Source: Acidimicrobiaceae bacterium (GTDB taxonomy: Bacteria; Actinomycetota; Acidimicrobiia; Acidimicrobiales; Salinilacustritrichaceae). From it: DNA of 11,667 bases. Both the position numbers and the translations under genes were made by a program. Under the pieces are notes generated by a model. That model was not told the origin of the DNA. It made no database searches and saw nothing but the letters and a program-made list of their open reading frames with translations. The stretch spans positions 459 to 12,125 of the forward strand of contig DMTU01000075.1 in assembly GCA_003476595.1 (NCBI GenBank). Direction: 5' to 3'. This document shows positions 5,841-11,667 of the stretch, one piece after another; within the stretch, counting starts at the first letter, position 1, and the number at the start of each line of letters is the position of its first letter.

Positions 5841-6185
5841 ATGACCACGCGGCTCATGAAGGAGGGGATCCGCTCGCCGGAGGCGGCCGAGCGTCTCGGG
5901 ATCCGCGGCCGCGACGTCTACATGATGCTCTTCGCCGGTGAGCTCGACGGCGGCCCCGACCGAGGCGGTCTCGTGTACTTCGACGAGGCCTCGATCGACC
6001 GGTATCTGGAGCGTCACGGCTACGGCGTCGTGGCCGAGACTTCTAACGGATCTTCTAACGGATCGAACGAGACTCAGGGTGAGGCCGAGGTACAGGGCGA
6101 CTCGCCGACTCCGCGAAAGCCCAGGTCAGCGACACGACGAGGTACCAGGCGACACAGGCCGGGACGCGGACGTTCGAACTCATAA
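5841..6185 (+). CDS. excisionase-like HTH DNA-binding protein at island end
   Basis: A 114-residue protein with a MerR/excisionase-type winged HTH (HTH_17-like) at about residues 9-61: RSPEAAERLGIRGRDVYMML, then AGELDGGPDRGGLVYFDEASIDRYLERHG. The rest is a low-complexity tail: a Ser-Asn-Gly linker from a 12-bp tandem repeat, then an Arg-rich end that could help bind DNA. The stop codon TAA (6183-6185) is inside the anticodon loop of the tRNA-Met fragment, so the gene ends within the attachment site. The ATG at 5841 is preferred; TTG at 5832 and ATG at 5856 are possible. TAGGCT 8 bases upstream may be a -10 for a leaderless transcript. Such proteins beside att sites often control excision, but no integrase is in this window. 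Role inferred from position and fold. Confidence 0.68.
   Translation: MTTRLMKEGIRSPEAAERLGIRGRDVYMMLFAGELDGGPDRGGLVYFDEASIDRYLERHGYGVVAETSNGSSNGSNETQGEAEVQGDSPTPRKPRSATRRGTRRHRPGRGRSNS
6041..6064 (+). repeat. 12-bp tandem repeat, two copies
   Basis: TTCTAACGGATC occurs twice with no change, inside the HTH gene. It encodes the flexible Ser-Asn-Gly-Ser linker between the HTH and the basic tail. Copy number could vary between strains. Confidence 0.8.
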
Positions 6186-6223
6186 CCCGAAGGTCGCAGG
6201 TTCAAATCCTGCCCCCGCCACCA
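6179..6223 (+). other. 3' tRNA-Met (CAU) fragment: attachment site of an integrated element
   Basis: The bases show the 3' half of a tRNA: anticodon loop CTCATAA (6179-6185), 3' anticodon stem CCCGA, variable loop AGGTC, T arm GCAGG-TTCAAAT-CCTGC (6196-6212), acceptor strand CCCCGCC and ACCA (6220-6223). The bases before the loop (TCGAA) pair only partly with CCCGA, and no D arm or 5' acceptor strand is present. It is therefore not a whole tRNA gene. The CCC after the loop is typical of initiator tRNA-fMet. The pattern fits the distal att copy left by integration into a tRNA 3' end. The intact tRNA should lie to the left, beyond the window. Confidence 0.83.
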
Positions 6224-6269
6224 ACAGCCGTTCAGGTAAGTCCCAGGACCCTGTTCGGGAAAGTCCGTA

Positions 6270-6293
6270 GAAGCCGCCCTCCGGGGCGGCTTC
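6270..6293 (+). terminator. hairpin terminator following the tRNA remnant
   Basis: GAAGCCGCCC-TCCG-GGGCGGCTTC forms a perfect 10-bp stem with a 4-base loop. No strong T-run follows (only TTT within CGGCGTTTCC). Hairpins of this kind are common just behind actinobacterial tRNA genes. Its survival here supports the view that the right side is native chromosome. Confidence 0.65.
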
Positions 6294-6409
6294 CGGCGTT
6301 TCCGGGCGCGATCGAGGCGCAATCGCATGATCGCGTGACGTCATCGCGGGGTGGGGGATGCTGGCCAGGGCCGACAAGCGCTCACAGGCCGGTGTGGGGG
6401 CGCGTCAAA

Positions 6410-6429
6410 GCCGCCCCGGCCGGGGCGGC
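6410..6429. repeat. 20-bp perfect palindrome
   Basis: GCCGCCCCGGCCGGGGCGGC is fully self-complementary. As RNA it would fold only with a loop opened in the central GGCC. It may be a second terminator-like hairpin or a protein site; neither is shown. It shares the core GCCGCCCC/GGGGCGGC with the terminator hairpin about 120 bases upstream. Confidence 0.6.
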
Positions 6430-6627
6430 GGTCGCGCGAGAGCGCATCGCAGAGGACGACATGCGAGAACGCCAGGGCGCGAAGAGCAATCTGCACGGCC
6501 GGCACCGGCTGGGTCCGACCTGGCCTCGGCACTGTGCGCTGCCCGGAGCCGACGATCGTCAGCAGCAGCTCCTGCCGTGCCTCGTGGTGCTCGTCGCGTG
6601 CGCAGGTGAAGGGTTCGCGCCCGCTCC

Positions 6628-6633
6628 TACAGT
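6628..6633 (+). promoter_or_regulatory. possible -10 of a leaderless promoter for the cyclase gene
   Basis: TACAGT matches four of six -10 consensus bases and ends 6 bases before the GTG start at 6640, the distance expected for a leaderless mRNA. No ribosome site is present. The -35 is weak (GTGAAG at 6606-6611, spacing 16). Confidence 0.4.
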
Positions 6634-6639
6634 GGTCCC

Positions 6640-8466
6640 GTGGCTGACGCGACCGACCCGGTCCCCGACCAGGTCCAACGTGTCCCCCTCGCCGTCCTCG
6701 AGGCGACCCGGTCGCTGCTGTGGGTGCAATCGTCCCGCGATGCCCGGCGAGCGGCGGTCGATCTGGTCCGTGCGCTCGGTGCGGATCTGGTGGCTGCCGG
6801 TTCCAGCGATCCCGACGTCGTCCCCGTGGATGTCTCCTTCGGCGAAGGTGACCCCCTGTTGCCGATCGCTCCGGTGCAGAGCCCGGCCCGGGCCCTGCTC
6901 GACCGCTACCTGAACCCGTTCGTGCTCGATGCACGACGCGTCCTGGAGCTGGCCGGGCGGGCCGAGCGCCTGGCCGAGTCGGCCTCCACCGATGCGCTGA
7001 CCGGTTTGTTGAACCGGCGCATGCTCGACCGGGCGCTGGGTCGGTTGCACCGGGGTGAGGCGGTCATCATCGTGGATCTCGACCACTTCAAGCAGGTGAA
7101 CGACGACCACGGTCACGCGGCGGGCGACGAGGTGCTGCGGTCCTTCGGCGCCGTGCTCCTCGAGAACCTGCGAGGCCGGGACCTCGTGGGCCGCTACGGC
7201 GGTGAGGAGTTCGTGCTCGTGGTCGGCGCGTCGTCCGACCCCGAGACCCTGTTGGAGCGGCTGCGCGAGCGGTGGGAGGCGACCCGTCCGCTGGAGGTCA
7301 CCTTCTCCGCCGGCATCGCGCCCTTCACCGGTGACGCCGACGTGACTTTGCGGCTCGCCGACGATGCGCTGTACCGGGCCAAGGAGGCGGGCCGCGACCG
7401 CTGGAGGTGGGCGGAGGGCCAGACACCGGACGTCGAGGCGCCGGCGAGCTACGTGGAGCCCTACCTCGGTGACGCCATCGTGGGGAACCGCAGACCCGCG
7501 GTGCGCCTGACCCTTGATCTCCTCGACCACCGCGTGCCGGAGGCCGACATCGTCGAGGACCTGCTCGCCGCCGCCCAGCGCGAGGTGGGTGAGCGCTGGT
7601 ACCGCAACGAGCTGTCGCCGGCGGACGAGCACCTGGCCTCGGGTGTCGCCGGGGCGGCGCTCGACGCGCTGGCCGCGGAGCTGCCCCCGCCGACCCGTGA
7701 CGGGCTCGTCGTGGTGGCCTGCGCCGAGGGGGACTGGCACTCGCTGTCGGCCCAGATGTTCGGCGAGACGCTCCGGGCGTCGGGCTTCGACGTGAGCGTG
7801 CTCGGGGCCTCGACCCCGCGGACCGCGGTGGTGGACTTCCTGACCCGCGCCGGCGGCGACAGCCTCGCGGTGTCCTGCAACATGCCCATCTTCTTCCCGG
7901 GTGTGGCCCAGCTCATCAACGCAGCCCACGAGATCGGCGTCCCGGTGATCGTCGGCGGGCGAGCCTTCGGCGACGACGACCGACGTGCCGCGCGCCTCGG
8001 TGCCGACGCCTGGGCCGCCGGTGCCAGCGAGGCGGCCGAGATCCTTGCGGGCTGGCATGCGCGCCGGCCGGAGGTCGGATCCGAACCGGCCCCGCTCGAC
8101 GGGGCCGCGCTCCGCCTGTTCGCAGCGTCGTCGACGCTGGCGACCGCCACGGTCGACGAGCTGACGGCGTCGTCCTCGCCGATCCTCGACCTCGACGCCG
8201 ACCAGGTGGACCAGCTCCGCGAGCACCTGGTGTTCGCCGTCCAGTTCCTGGCCGCAGCGAGGCTGGTCGACGACGACTCCATCTTCGAGGACTTCCTCGT
8301 CTGGATCGACGAGCTCCTCCGCACCCGTGACGTCCCCCGAGAGGTGCTGGCGGCTGGGCTCGAGGGGCTCAGGGCGAAGGTGATCGCCGTCGACCCGGGC
8401 GCGACCCGATTGCTCGACGCGGCGTGGTCCAGCCAGCCCGTCGAGGTCGCCGACGGAGACGGCTGA
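6640..8466 (+). CDS. diguanylate cyclase (GGDEF) fused to a cobalamin-binding domain
   Basis: A 608-residue cytosolic protein predicted to make cyclic di-GMP from two GTP. Residues 1-95 are an unassigned input segment; 97-116 is a linker helix. The GGDEF domain (117-257) starts DALTGLLNRR and has metal Asp146 in VDLDHF, GGEEF at 187-191, and an inhibition site RGRD (178-181) exactly five residues before it, so feedback by c-di-GMP is likely. Residues 283-345 form a helical cap with W320-x9-E330-H331, the W-x9-EH signature of CarH-type B12 photoreceptors. Residues 355-475 look like a Rossmann B12 domain: D365-W-H367-S-L-S370 retains the ligand His, but the usual Gly of DxHxxG is Ser. A helical domain at 485-590 has a pattern seen in other actinobacterial B12 proteins. 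Light or B12 control of c-di-GMP is inferred. Confidence 0.88.
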   Translation: MADATDPVPDQVQRVPLAVLEATRSLLWVQSSRDARRAAVDLVRALGADLVAAGSSDPDVVPVDVSFGEGDPLLPIAPVQSPARALLDRYLNPFVLDARRVLELAGRAERLAESASTDALTGLLNRRMLDRALGRLHRGEAVIIVDLDHFKQVNDDHGHAAGDEVLRSFGAVLLENLRGRDLVGRYGGEEFVLVVGASSDPETLLERLRERWEATRPLEVTFSAGIAPFTGDADVTLRLADDALYRAKEAGRDRWRWAEGQTPDVEAPASYVEPYLGDAIVGNRRPAVRLTLDLLDHRVPEADIVEDLLAAAQREVGERWYRNELSPADEHLASGVAGAALDALAAELPPPTRDGLVVVACAEGDWHSLSAQMFGETLRASGFDVSVLGASTPRTAVVDFLTRAGGDSLAVSCNMPIFFPGVAQLINAAHEIGVPVIVGGRAFGDDDRRAARLGADAWAAGASEAAEILAGWHARRPEVGSEPAPLDGAALRLFAASSTLATATVDELTASSSPILDLDADQVDQLREHLVFAVQFLAAARLVDDDSIFEDFLVWIDELLRTRDVPREVLAAGLEGLRAKVIAVDPGATRLLDAAWSSQPVEVADGDG

Positions 8467-8478
8467 AGCGGTCCCCGC

Positions 8479-8931
8479 CTACGTCGCGGGCTGGTCCTCG
8501 ACGGCGAGGCAGCGATCGGCGAAGGCGGCGTTGAACTGCTCGAACCCGGCGGTGGTGGGCGCCTCGATCGACCGCCAGAGCGGTCGGACGAGCAGCCCGC
8601 GGAACGACTCGCTGTGGGTGAGTTGGGTCTGGCCGCTGGGGAGGGGCTCGAGCTCGAAGCGGTGCCGTCCGTCGAACAGGCCGGGGACGCCGAGGTGCCC
8701 GAGCCACTCGAGGAGCGTTCCGGGCTGAGCGGCCGTGACCGTGGGTCGGAAGGTCATCGCTCGGCCACCGGGTGGTGTGAGACGGACCGTGAGGCGAGCC
8801 CCCTCAGCGGGCTGGCCTTCGATGCTCCGCATGAAGGGGTTCCACTCGGCGTGGGCGGGGAAGTCCGTGAGGACGCGCCAGGCGACGTCCGGCGTGACGT
8901 CGAGGACGGCGGTGGTCTGGATGGTTCGCAT
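8479..8931 (-). CDS. SRPBCC-fold (polyketide cyclase/START-like) protein
   Basis: A 150-residue SRPBCC-superfamily protein, a fold with a deep ligand pocket. The pattern is typical: an opening strand (TIQTTAVLDV), a helix with PDVAWRVLTDFPAHAEWNPFM, strands with LTVRLTPPGG, FRPTVTAAQPGTLLEWLG, HRFELEPLPSGQTQLTHSESF, and a long C-terminal helix. Length is normal. The ATG at 8931 has GGAG 7 bases upstream. It lies 36 bases downstream of the TetR gene on the same strand, so the two are probably one transcript. Its stop is 12 bases from that of the convergent cyclase gene. The ligand and reaction cannot be told from the sequence; many such proteins bind small hydrophobic molecules. Confidence 0.83.
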   Translation of the reverse strand: MRTIQTTAVLDVTPDVAWRVLTDFPAHAEWNPFMRSIEGQPAEGARLTVRLTPPGGRAMTFRPTVTAAQPGTLLEWLGHLGVPGLFDGRHRFELEPLPSGQTQLTHSESFRGLLVRPLWRSIEAPTTAGFEQFNAAFADRCLAVEDQPAT

Positions 8932-8967
8932 GGTCTGGCTCCGTGATCTGAGTGGATGTCTGTCCGG

Positions 8968-9540
8968 TCAGGGCGTCGTGCTCCACGAGCTGAAGGCGAC
9001 GTCGAGGACGTCGATCAGCCGGCTGAAGGTGGCGTCCACGCTCTCGGGGAGCCCGAATGCGCCGGCGGCCTGCTGGGTGACGAACCCGTGCAGGGCCGAG
9101 CGAAGGATCCGGATGGCGTGGATGGCGTCCTCGCCCTCGAGCCCGTAGGAGCGGGTCAGGGCGAAGGCCACGTCGAGCACCACCTGCGCCCGGGCGGTGA
9201 GCTCCTCGTCGTCCGCGCTCGGCGCTCGGAGCGTGGCGGTGTAGAGGCCGGGTCGTTCGGTGGCGAAGGTCCGGTAGGCGTGGGCGATGTCGACGAGCGC
9301 GTCCCGTCGGGTGCGGCCCATGGCGGCTCGACCGAGCGCGGACGCGAGCTCCTCCAAGCCCAGCAGTGCGAGCTCGCGGCGGATCGCGTCGACGCCGTCG
9401 ACGTGCTTGTAGAGCGACGGGAGCCGGACGCCGAGCCGTTCGGCGACGGCGGCGAGCGTGAGCCCGTCGAGGCCGACCTCGTCGGCGACGGCAGCGGCCT
9501 CGGCGACGACGCGGGCGGGGGAGAGGCCGGCGCGAGCCAT
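8968..9540 (-). CDS. TetR/AcrR-family repressor (WHG-type C-terminus)
   Basis: A 190-residue regulator. The N-terminal HTH covers about residues 8-55: RVVAEAAAVADEVGLDGLTL, then AAVAERLGVRLPSLYKHVDG, a clear TetR signature. The C-terminal ligand and dimer domain (about 80-185) resembles the WHG type (PF13305), with DIAHAYRTFATERPGLY and RSALHGFV. The ATG at 9540 is chosen because the HTH begins soon after it. An ATG at 9594 would add 18 residues, but these read through the operator-like palindrome. No good ribosome site is seen. The SRPBCC gene follows at 36 bases and the oxidoreductase gene is divergent. It probably represses itself and both neighbours; the inducing ligand is unknown. Confidence 0.87.
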   Translation of the reverse strand: MARAGLSPARVVAEAAAVADEVGLDGLTLAAVAERLGVRLPSLYKHVDGVDAIRRELALLGLEELASALGRAAMGRTRRDALVDIAHAYRTFATERPGLYTATLRAPSADDEELTARAQVVLDVAFALTRSYGLEGEDAIHAIRILRSALHGFVTQQAAGAFGLPESVDATFSRLIDVLDVAFSSWSTTP

Positions 9541-9565
9541 CAGCGGTGGGACCGTGAAACTATCA

Positions 9566-9581
9566 TTAGCCCTTACGCTAA
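9566..9581. promoter_or_regulatory. TetR operator-like palindrome TTAGC-N6-GCTAA
   Basis: TTAGCCCTTACGCTAA is an inverted repeat with 5-bp arms. It lies in an AT-richer patch 26 bases upstream of the TetR start and about 100 bases before the divergent oxidoreductase. A third ATTAG half-site follows at 9586-9590. Position and shape fit the binding site of the adjacent regulator; binding is inferred. Confidence 0.6.
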
Positions 9582-9683
9582 GGACATTAGTCATCGGGGT
9601 CAAGCGGCTTTCGCCTGCAGCCGATCGTGCGCAGGCCGCCCCTACGCTCGGAGGCACCAGCACCCAACGCAGGAGAGGTCGTC

Positions 9684-10325
9684 GTGCGCGTCGCCATCAT
9701 CGGAGGACACGGGAAGGTCGCCCGGCACCTCACCCGGATGCTCTCGGCCCAGGGGCACGACGTCACGGGCATCATCCGCAACCCGGACCACGCTCGCGAC
9801 GTGGAGGCCGCCGGAGCCGTCCCGCTGGTCGCGGACGTCGAGCAGCTGAGCGTCGACGAGCTCGCGCAGCACCTCGCCGGGCACGACGCGCTCGTGTGGT
9901 CGGCCGGTGCCGGCGGCGGGGACCCCGACCGCACCCGGGCCGTGGATCGCGACGCCGCGATCCGGTCGGTGGACGCGGCGGTCGCCGCGGGGGTCGAGCG
10001 CTACGTGATGGTGTCGTACTTCGGTGCCGGGCCGGACCACGGGGTCCCGCCCGACTCGAGCTTCTTCCCCTACGCCGAAGCGAAGGCGGCGGCCGACGCC
10101 CACGTGCGGCAGAGCCCGCTGGCGTGGACCATCCTCGGGCCGAGCGCGCTCACGGACGAGCCCGGCACCGGAACGATCGAGGTCGGTGACGAGCTCGAGG
10201 GCGGCGAGGTCCCGCGCGAGGACGTGGCCGCCGTCGCCGTCGCAGTGCTCGACGACCCGTCCACCGTCGGTGTGACCATCGACTTCAACACCGGGCCCGT
10301 GCCGATCGCCGACGCCATCGGGTGA
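9684..10325 (+). CDS. NAD(P)-binding SDR/NmrA-like oxidoreductase
   Basis: A 213-residue protein of the atypical SDR group (NAD(P)H-binding, PF13460, like Bacillus YhfK). The N-terminus VAIIGGHGKVARHLTRML is the dinucleotide-binding loop, in the form G7-x-x-G10-x-x-A13 rather than ending in Gly. Further marks are IIRNPDHARDVEAAGA (cofactor specificity region), HDALVWSAGAGGG, YVMVSYFGA, and Y-A-E-A-K, which corresponds to the YxxxK site. WTILGPSALTDE and the end strand are as in the family. The GTG at 9684 is selected by AGGAG 8 bases upstream; the open frame reaches back to 9627 without a better site. It is divergent from TetR and probably its target. The substrate is unknown; the stop lies 12 bases from that of the convergent transporter. 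Confidence 0.85.
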   Translation: MRVAIIGGHGKVARHLTRMLSAQGHDVTGIIRNPDHARDVEAAGAVPLVADVEQLSVDELAQHLAGHDALVWSAGAGGGDPDRTRAVDRDAAIRSVDAAVAAGVERYVMVSYFGAGPDHGVPPDSSFFPYAEAKAAADAHVRQSPLAWTILGPSALTDEPGTGTIEVGDELEGGEVPREDVAAVAVAVLDDPSTVGVTIDFNTGPVPIADAIG

Positions 10326-10337
10326 AGCGCCGACCGG

Positions 10338-11667
10338 TCACCAGAGGACGGTGAAGCCGATCCAGGCGAGCACGGCGACCGGGAGCCAGCGGCCCACGAG
10401 GTAGACCCGCCTGACCCACCAGCGCGAGCGGGTGCCCAGGGCTTGGTGCAGTCGGAACGGCGGCACGAGCCAGCAGAAGAACCCAGCGCCGAAGATGCCG
10501 GAGAACAGGATGACCTGTCCGCCGACGTTCTGGTCGAGCCAGTCGAGGAACCTCGTGTCCCCGATGCTGAGCTCCTGGGGGGTGAAGCTGAGGGCTGACG
10601 GGATCGCCAGGGCCACCATGAGGCCGGTCACCAGCAGGACCGCCGAGGTGTGGCGGAGTCGGAACTCCTCGGCGACGGCGCTCAGGATCACCTTCAACCC
10701 CGCCAGGCTCGAGCTGAAGGCGGCGATGAAGAAGAGCCCGAAGAACGCGATCGCCAGCGGGGCGCCCCAGGCCATGGCCTCGAAGGCCTGCGGCAGCGTG
10801 TTGAAGGCCAGCTGGCTGCCTTGGCCGGGGTCGAGGTCGTGGGTGAACACGAACGGGAAGATCATCCAGCCGGCCAGCAGCGCGATGGAGGTCTCCGTCC
10901 CCGCGACGATCAGCGAGGCGCGGGGCACGTGGGTCTTCCGCGGGATGTAGCTGCCGTAGGTGACGAGGTAGCCCTGCCCGATCGCCAGTGAGTAGAAGCC
11001 CTGCCCGAACGCGATCACCCACAACGTCGGGTCCCGCAGGGCGGACATGTCCGTCGCCAGCAGGAAGTCCTTCGCCGGTCCCCACCCCGCGGTCCGGCTG
11101 GCGGTGAAGACCAGCCCGATGACGATCAGCAGCAGCACGGGCATCATGAGCTTCGAGAACGTCTCGAGCGCACCGAGTCCGCGGACGAGCAGGATCGCCC
11201 CGAGCGCGAGGACCACGAGCACCCAGGCGAGCGATGCGTAGCCGGAGGAGAACTCCGCGAACGGCCGGACGTCCTGTCGGATCGCGTCGACCGCGTACCC
11301 CATCGTCCAGCCGGTGATCACGAGGTAGTAGCTGGTGATCACGGTGGTGAGCCCGACGACGAACCAGCCGTACCAGGCGCCGGTGCGATGCACCTGCCGG
11401 AACGTGTGGACGGTGTTGCCCTGGGCCAAGCGGACGGCGGCGACCTCGAGGTACATGAGGGGCAGGCACACCACGCCCATGGCCACGAGGTAGGCCAGGA
11501 TGAACCCGCCGCCGCCGTACTCGCCGACCAGGTAGGGGAAGCGCCACAGGTTGCCGAGCCCCACAGCCGCCGCGGCCATCGAGAAGACGAACGCCGGCTC
11601 GGACGACCACTGGCCCCGGTCCTTGGACGTCAGCGTCCCAGGTCGCTCCGGGGCGGCCTCTGCCAGC
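10338..11667 (-). CDS. sodium-dependent NSS-family (SNF) transporter, 5' end beyond the window
   Basis: An inner-membrane symporter of the neurotransmitter:sodium symporter family, usually moving an amino acid or related amine with Na+. 442 residues are visible and the frame stays open to the window edge, so the start is outside. An ATG at 11579 is not the start, because RGQWSS and the first half of TM1 precede it. TM1 has the unwound GLGNLWRFPY motif. TM6 has AFGQGFYSLAIGQG. TM8 has AFSSSLAGL, keeping the two hydroxyl residues of the second sodium site. I count 11 membrane segments, the usual bacterial number. The protein ends RWLPVAVLAWIGFTVLW. The length is near complete for the family. 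The substrate cannot be named. It converges with the oxidoreductase gene. Confidence 0.92.
   Translation of the reverse strand, partial: LAEAAPERPGTLTSKDRGQWSSEPAFVFSMAAAAVGLGNLWRFPYLVGEYGGGGFILAYLVAMGVVCLPLMYLEVAAVRLAQGNTVHTFRQVHRTGAWYGWFVVGLTTVITSYYLVITGWTMGYAVDAIRQDVRPFAEFSSGYASLAWVLVVLALGAILLVRGLGALETFSKLMMPVLLLIVIGLVFTASRTAGWGPAKDFLLATDMSALRDPTLWVIAFGQGFYSLAIGQGYLVTYGSYIPRKTHVPRASLIVAGTETSIALLAGWMIFPFVFTHDLDPGQGSQLAFNTLPQAFEAMAWGAPLAIAFFGLFFIAAFSSSLAGLKVILSAVAEEFRLRHTSAVLLVTGLMVALAIPSALSFTPQELSIGDTRFLDWLDQNVGGQVILFSGIFGAGFFCWLVPPFRLHQALGTRSRWWVRRVYLVGRWLPVAVLAWIGFTVLW

Larger units (their letters stand above)
6224..6639. other. intergenic region, 416 bases, between att site and cyclase gene
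   Basis: I see no credible gene here. The frames on the minus strand are antisense to the tRNA fragment, giving the familiar false peptide GFEPATFGL. The region holds a terminator hairpin (6270-6293), a 20-bp perfect palindrome (6410-6429) and a weak promoter just before 6640. It is probably the original chromosomal DNA downstream of the tRNA gene. Confidence 0.6.

Noticed and set aside
6179..6223. A complete functional tRNA-Met gene
   Set aside because: No D arm or 5' acceptor strand precedes the anticodon loop, and the 5' anticodon stem does not pair fully, so only the 3' half is present.
1..6223. An integrase, CRISPR array or known phage-defence operon in the island part
   Set aside because: I looked for tyrosine or serine recombinase motifs, regularly spaced repeats and defence nuclease or helicase motifs and saw none beyond the IS transposase. 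The integrase, if any, is outside the window.
6074..6377. Minus-strand frames giving peptides such as WWRGQDLNLRPSGYEF and GAGFEPATFGL
   Set aside because: These are the well-known false translations of the antisense strand of a tRNA 3' half. They mark the tRNA fragment and are not proteins.
6559..8226. A 555-codon open frame on the minus strand
   Set aside because: It lies antisense to the cyclase/B12 gene, whose plus-strand product has clear domains. The minus frame is His/Gly/Arg-rich low-complexity sequence with no motif, as expected of a shadow in GC-rich DNA.
8956..9849. A 297-codon plus-strand frame opposite the TetR gene
   Set aside because: It is antisense to a clear TetR protein, runs on into the start of the oxidoreductase gene in another frame, and has no motif.

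Overview
The window looks like a piece of a high-GC actinomycete chromosome, possibly of the Acidimicrobiia type. This is inferred from GC-rich codon use, frequent GTG starts, promoters that seem to give leaderless mRNAs, and an insertion sequence that resembles mycobacterial IS6110. The species cannot be read from the sequence.

A 45-bp fragment of the 3' half of a tRNA-Met gene (6179-6223) divides the window. It has the CAU anticodon loop, T arm, acceptor strand and CCA end but no 5' half. This is what the far end of an element integrated into the 3' end of a tRNA gene leaves behind. Its orientation places the element on the left (1 to about 6200) and the older chromosome on the right. A tRNA-style terminator hairpin follows the fragment on the chromosomal side.

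The left, accessory part runs as follows. A DUF3024 gene and an unrecognised helical protein gene form a plus-strand pair. A minus-strand two-gene unit encodes a CcbP-like/TPR protein and a coupled unknown protein. The second gene of that unit is split by a complete 1344-bp IS3-family element with 28-bp inverted repeats and a perfect 5-bp target duplication. Removing the element in silico restores one continuous 387-residue reading frame. Next comes a HigB/HigA-type toxin-antitoxin pair, transcribed away from the CcbP gene. It sits behind two tandem ATGAG-N6-CTCAT operators that overlap a good promoter. Finally there is a 79-residue protein of unknown function and an excisionase-like HTH protein whose stop codon lies inside the tRNA fragment.

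The right, chromosomal part starts with a diguanylate cyclase fused to a cobalamin-binding domain. This protein carries the W-x9-EH signature of B12 photoreceptors and an intact c-di-GMP inhibition site, suggesting light or B12 control of c-di-GMP. A TetR-SRPBCC unit then faces an NAD(P)-binding oxidoreductase across a short region with a palindromic operator. The window ends inside a sodium-dependent NSS-family transporter.

The most unusual points are the B12/GGDEF fusion, the paired TA operators over a probable leaderless promoter, the unknown 387-residue gene recovered from under the IS, and the island boundary that supplies a stop codon. No wholly new defence system is demonstrable. The CcbP-TPR/387-residue pair and the DUF3024/helical pair are the least understood genes.
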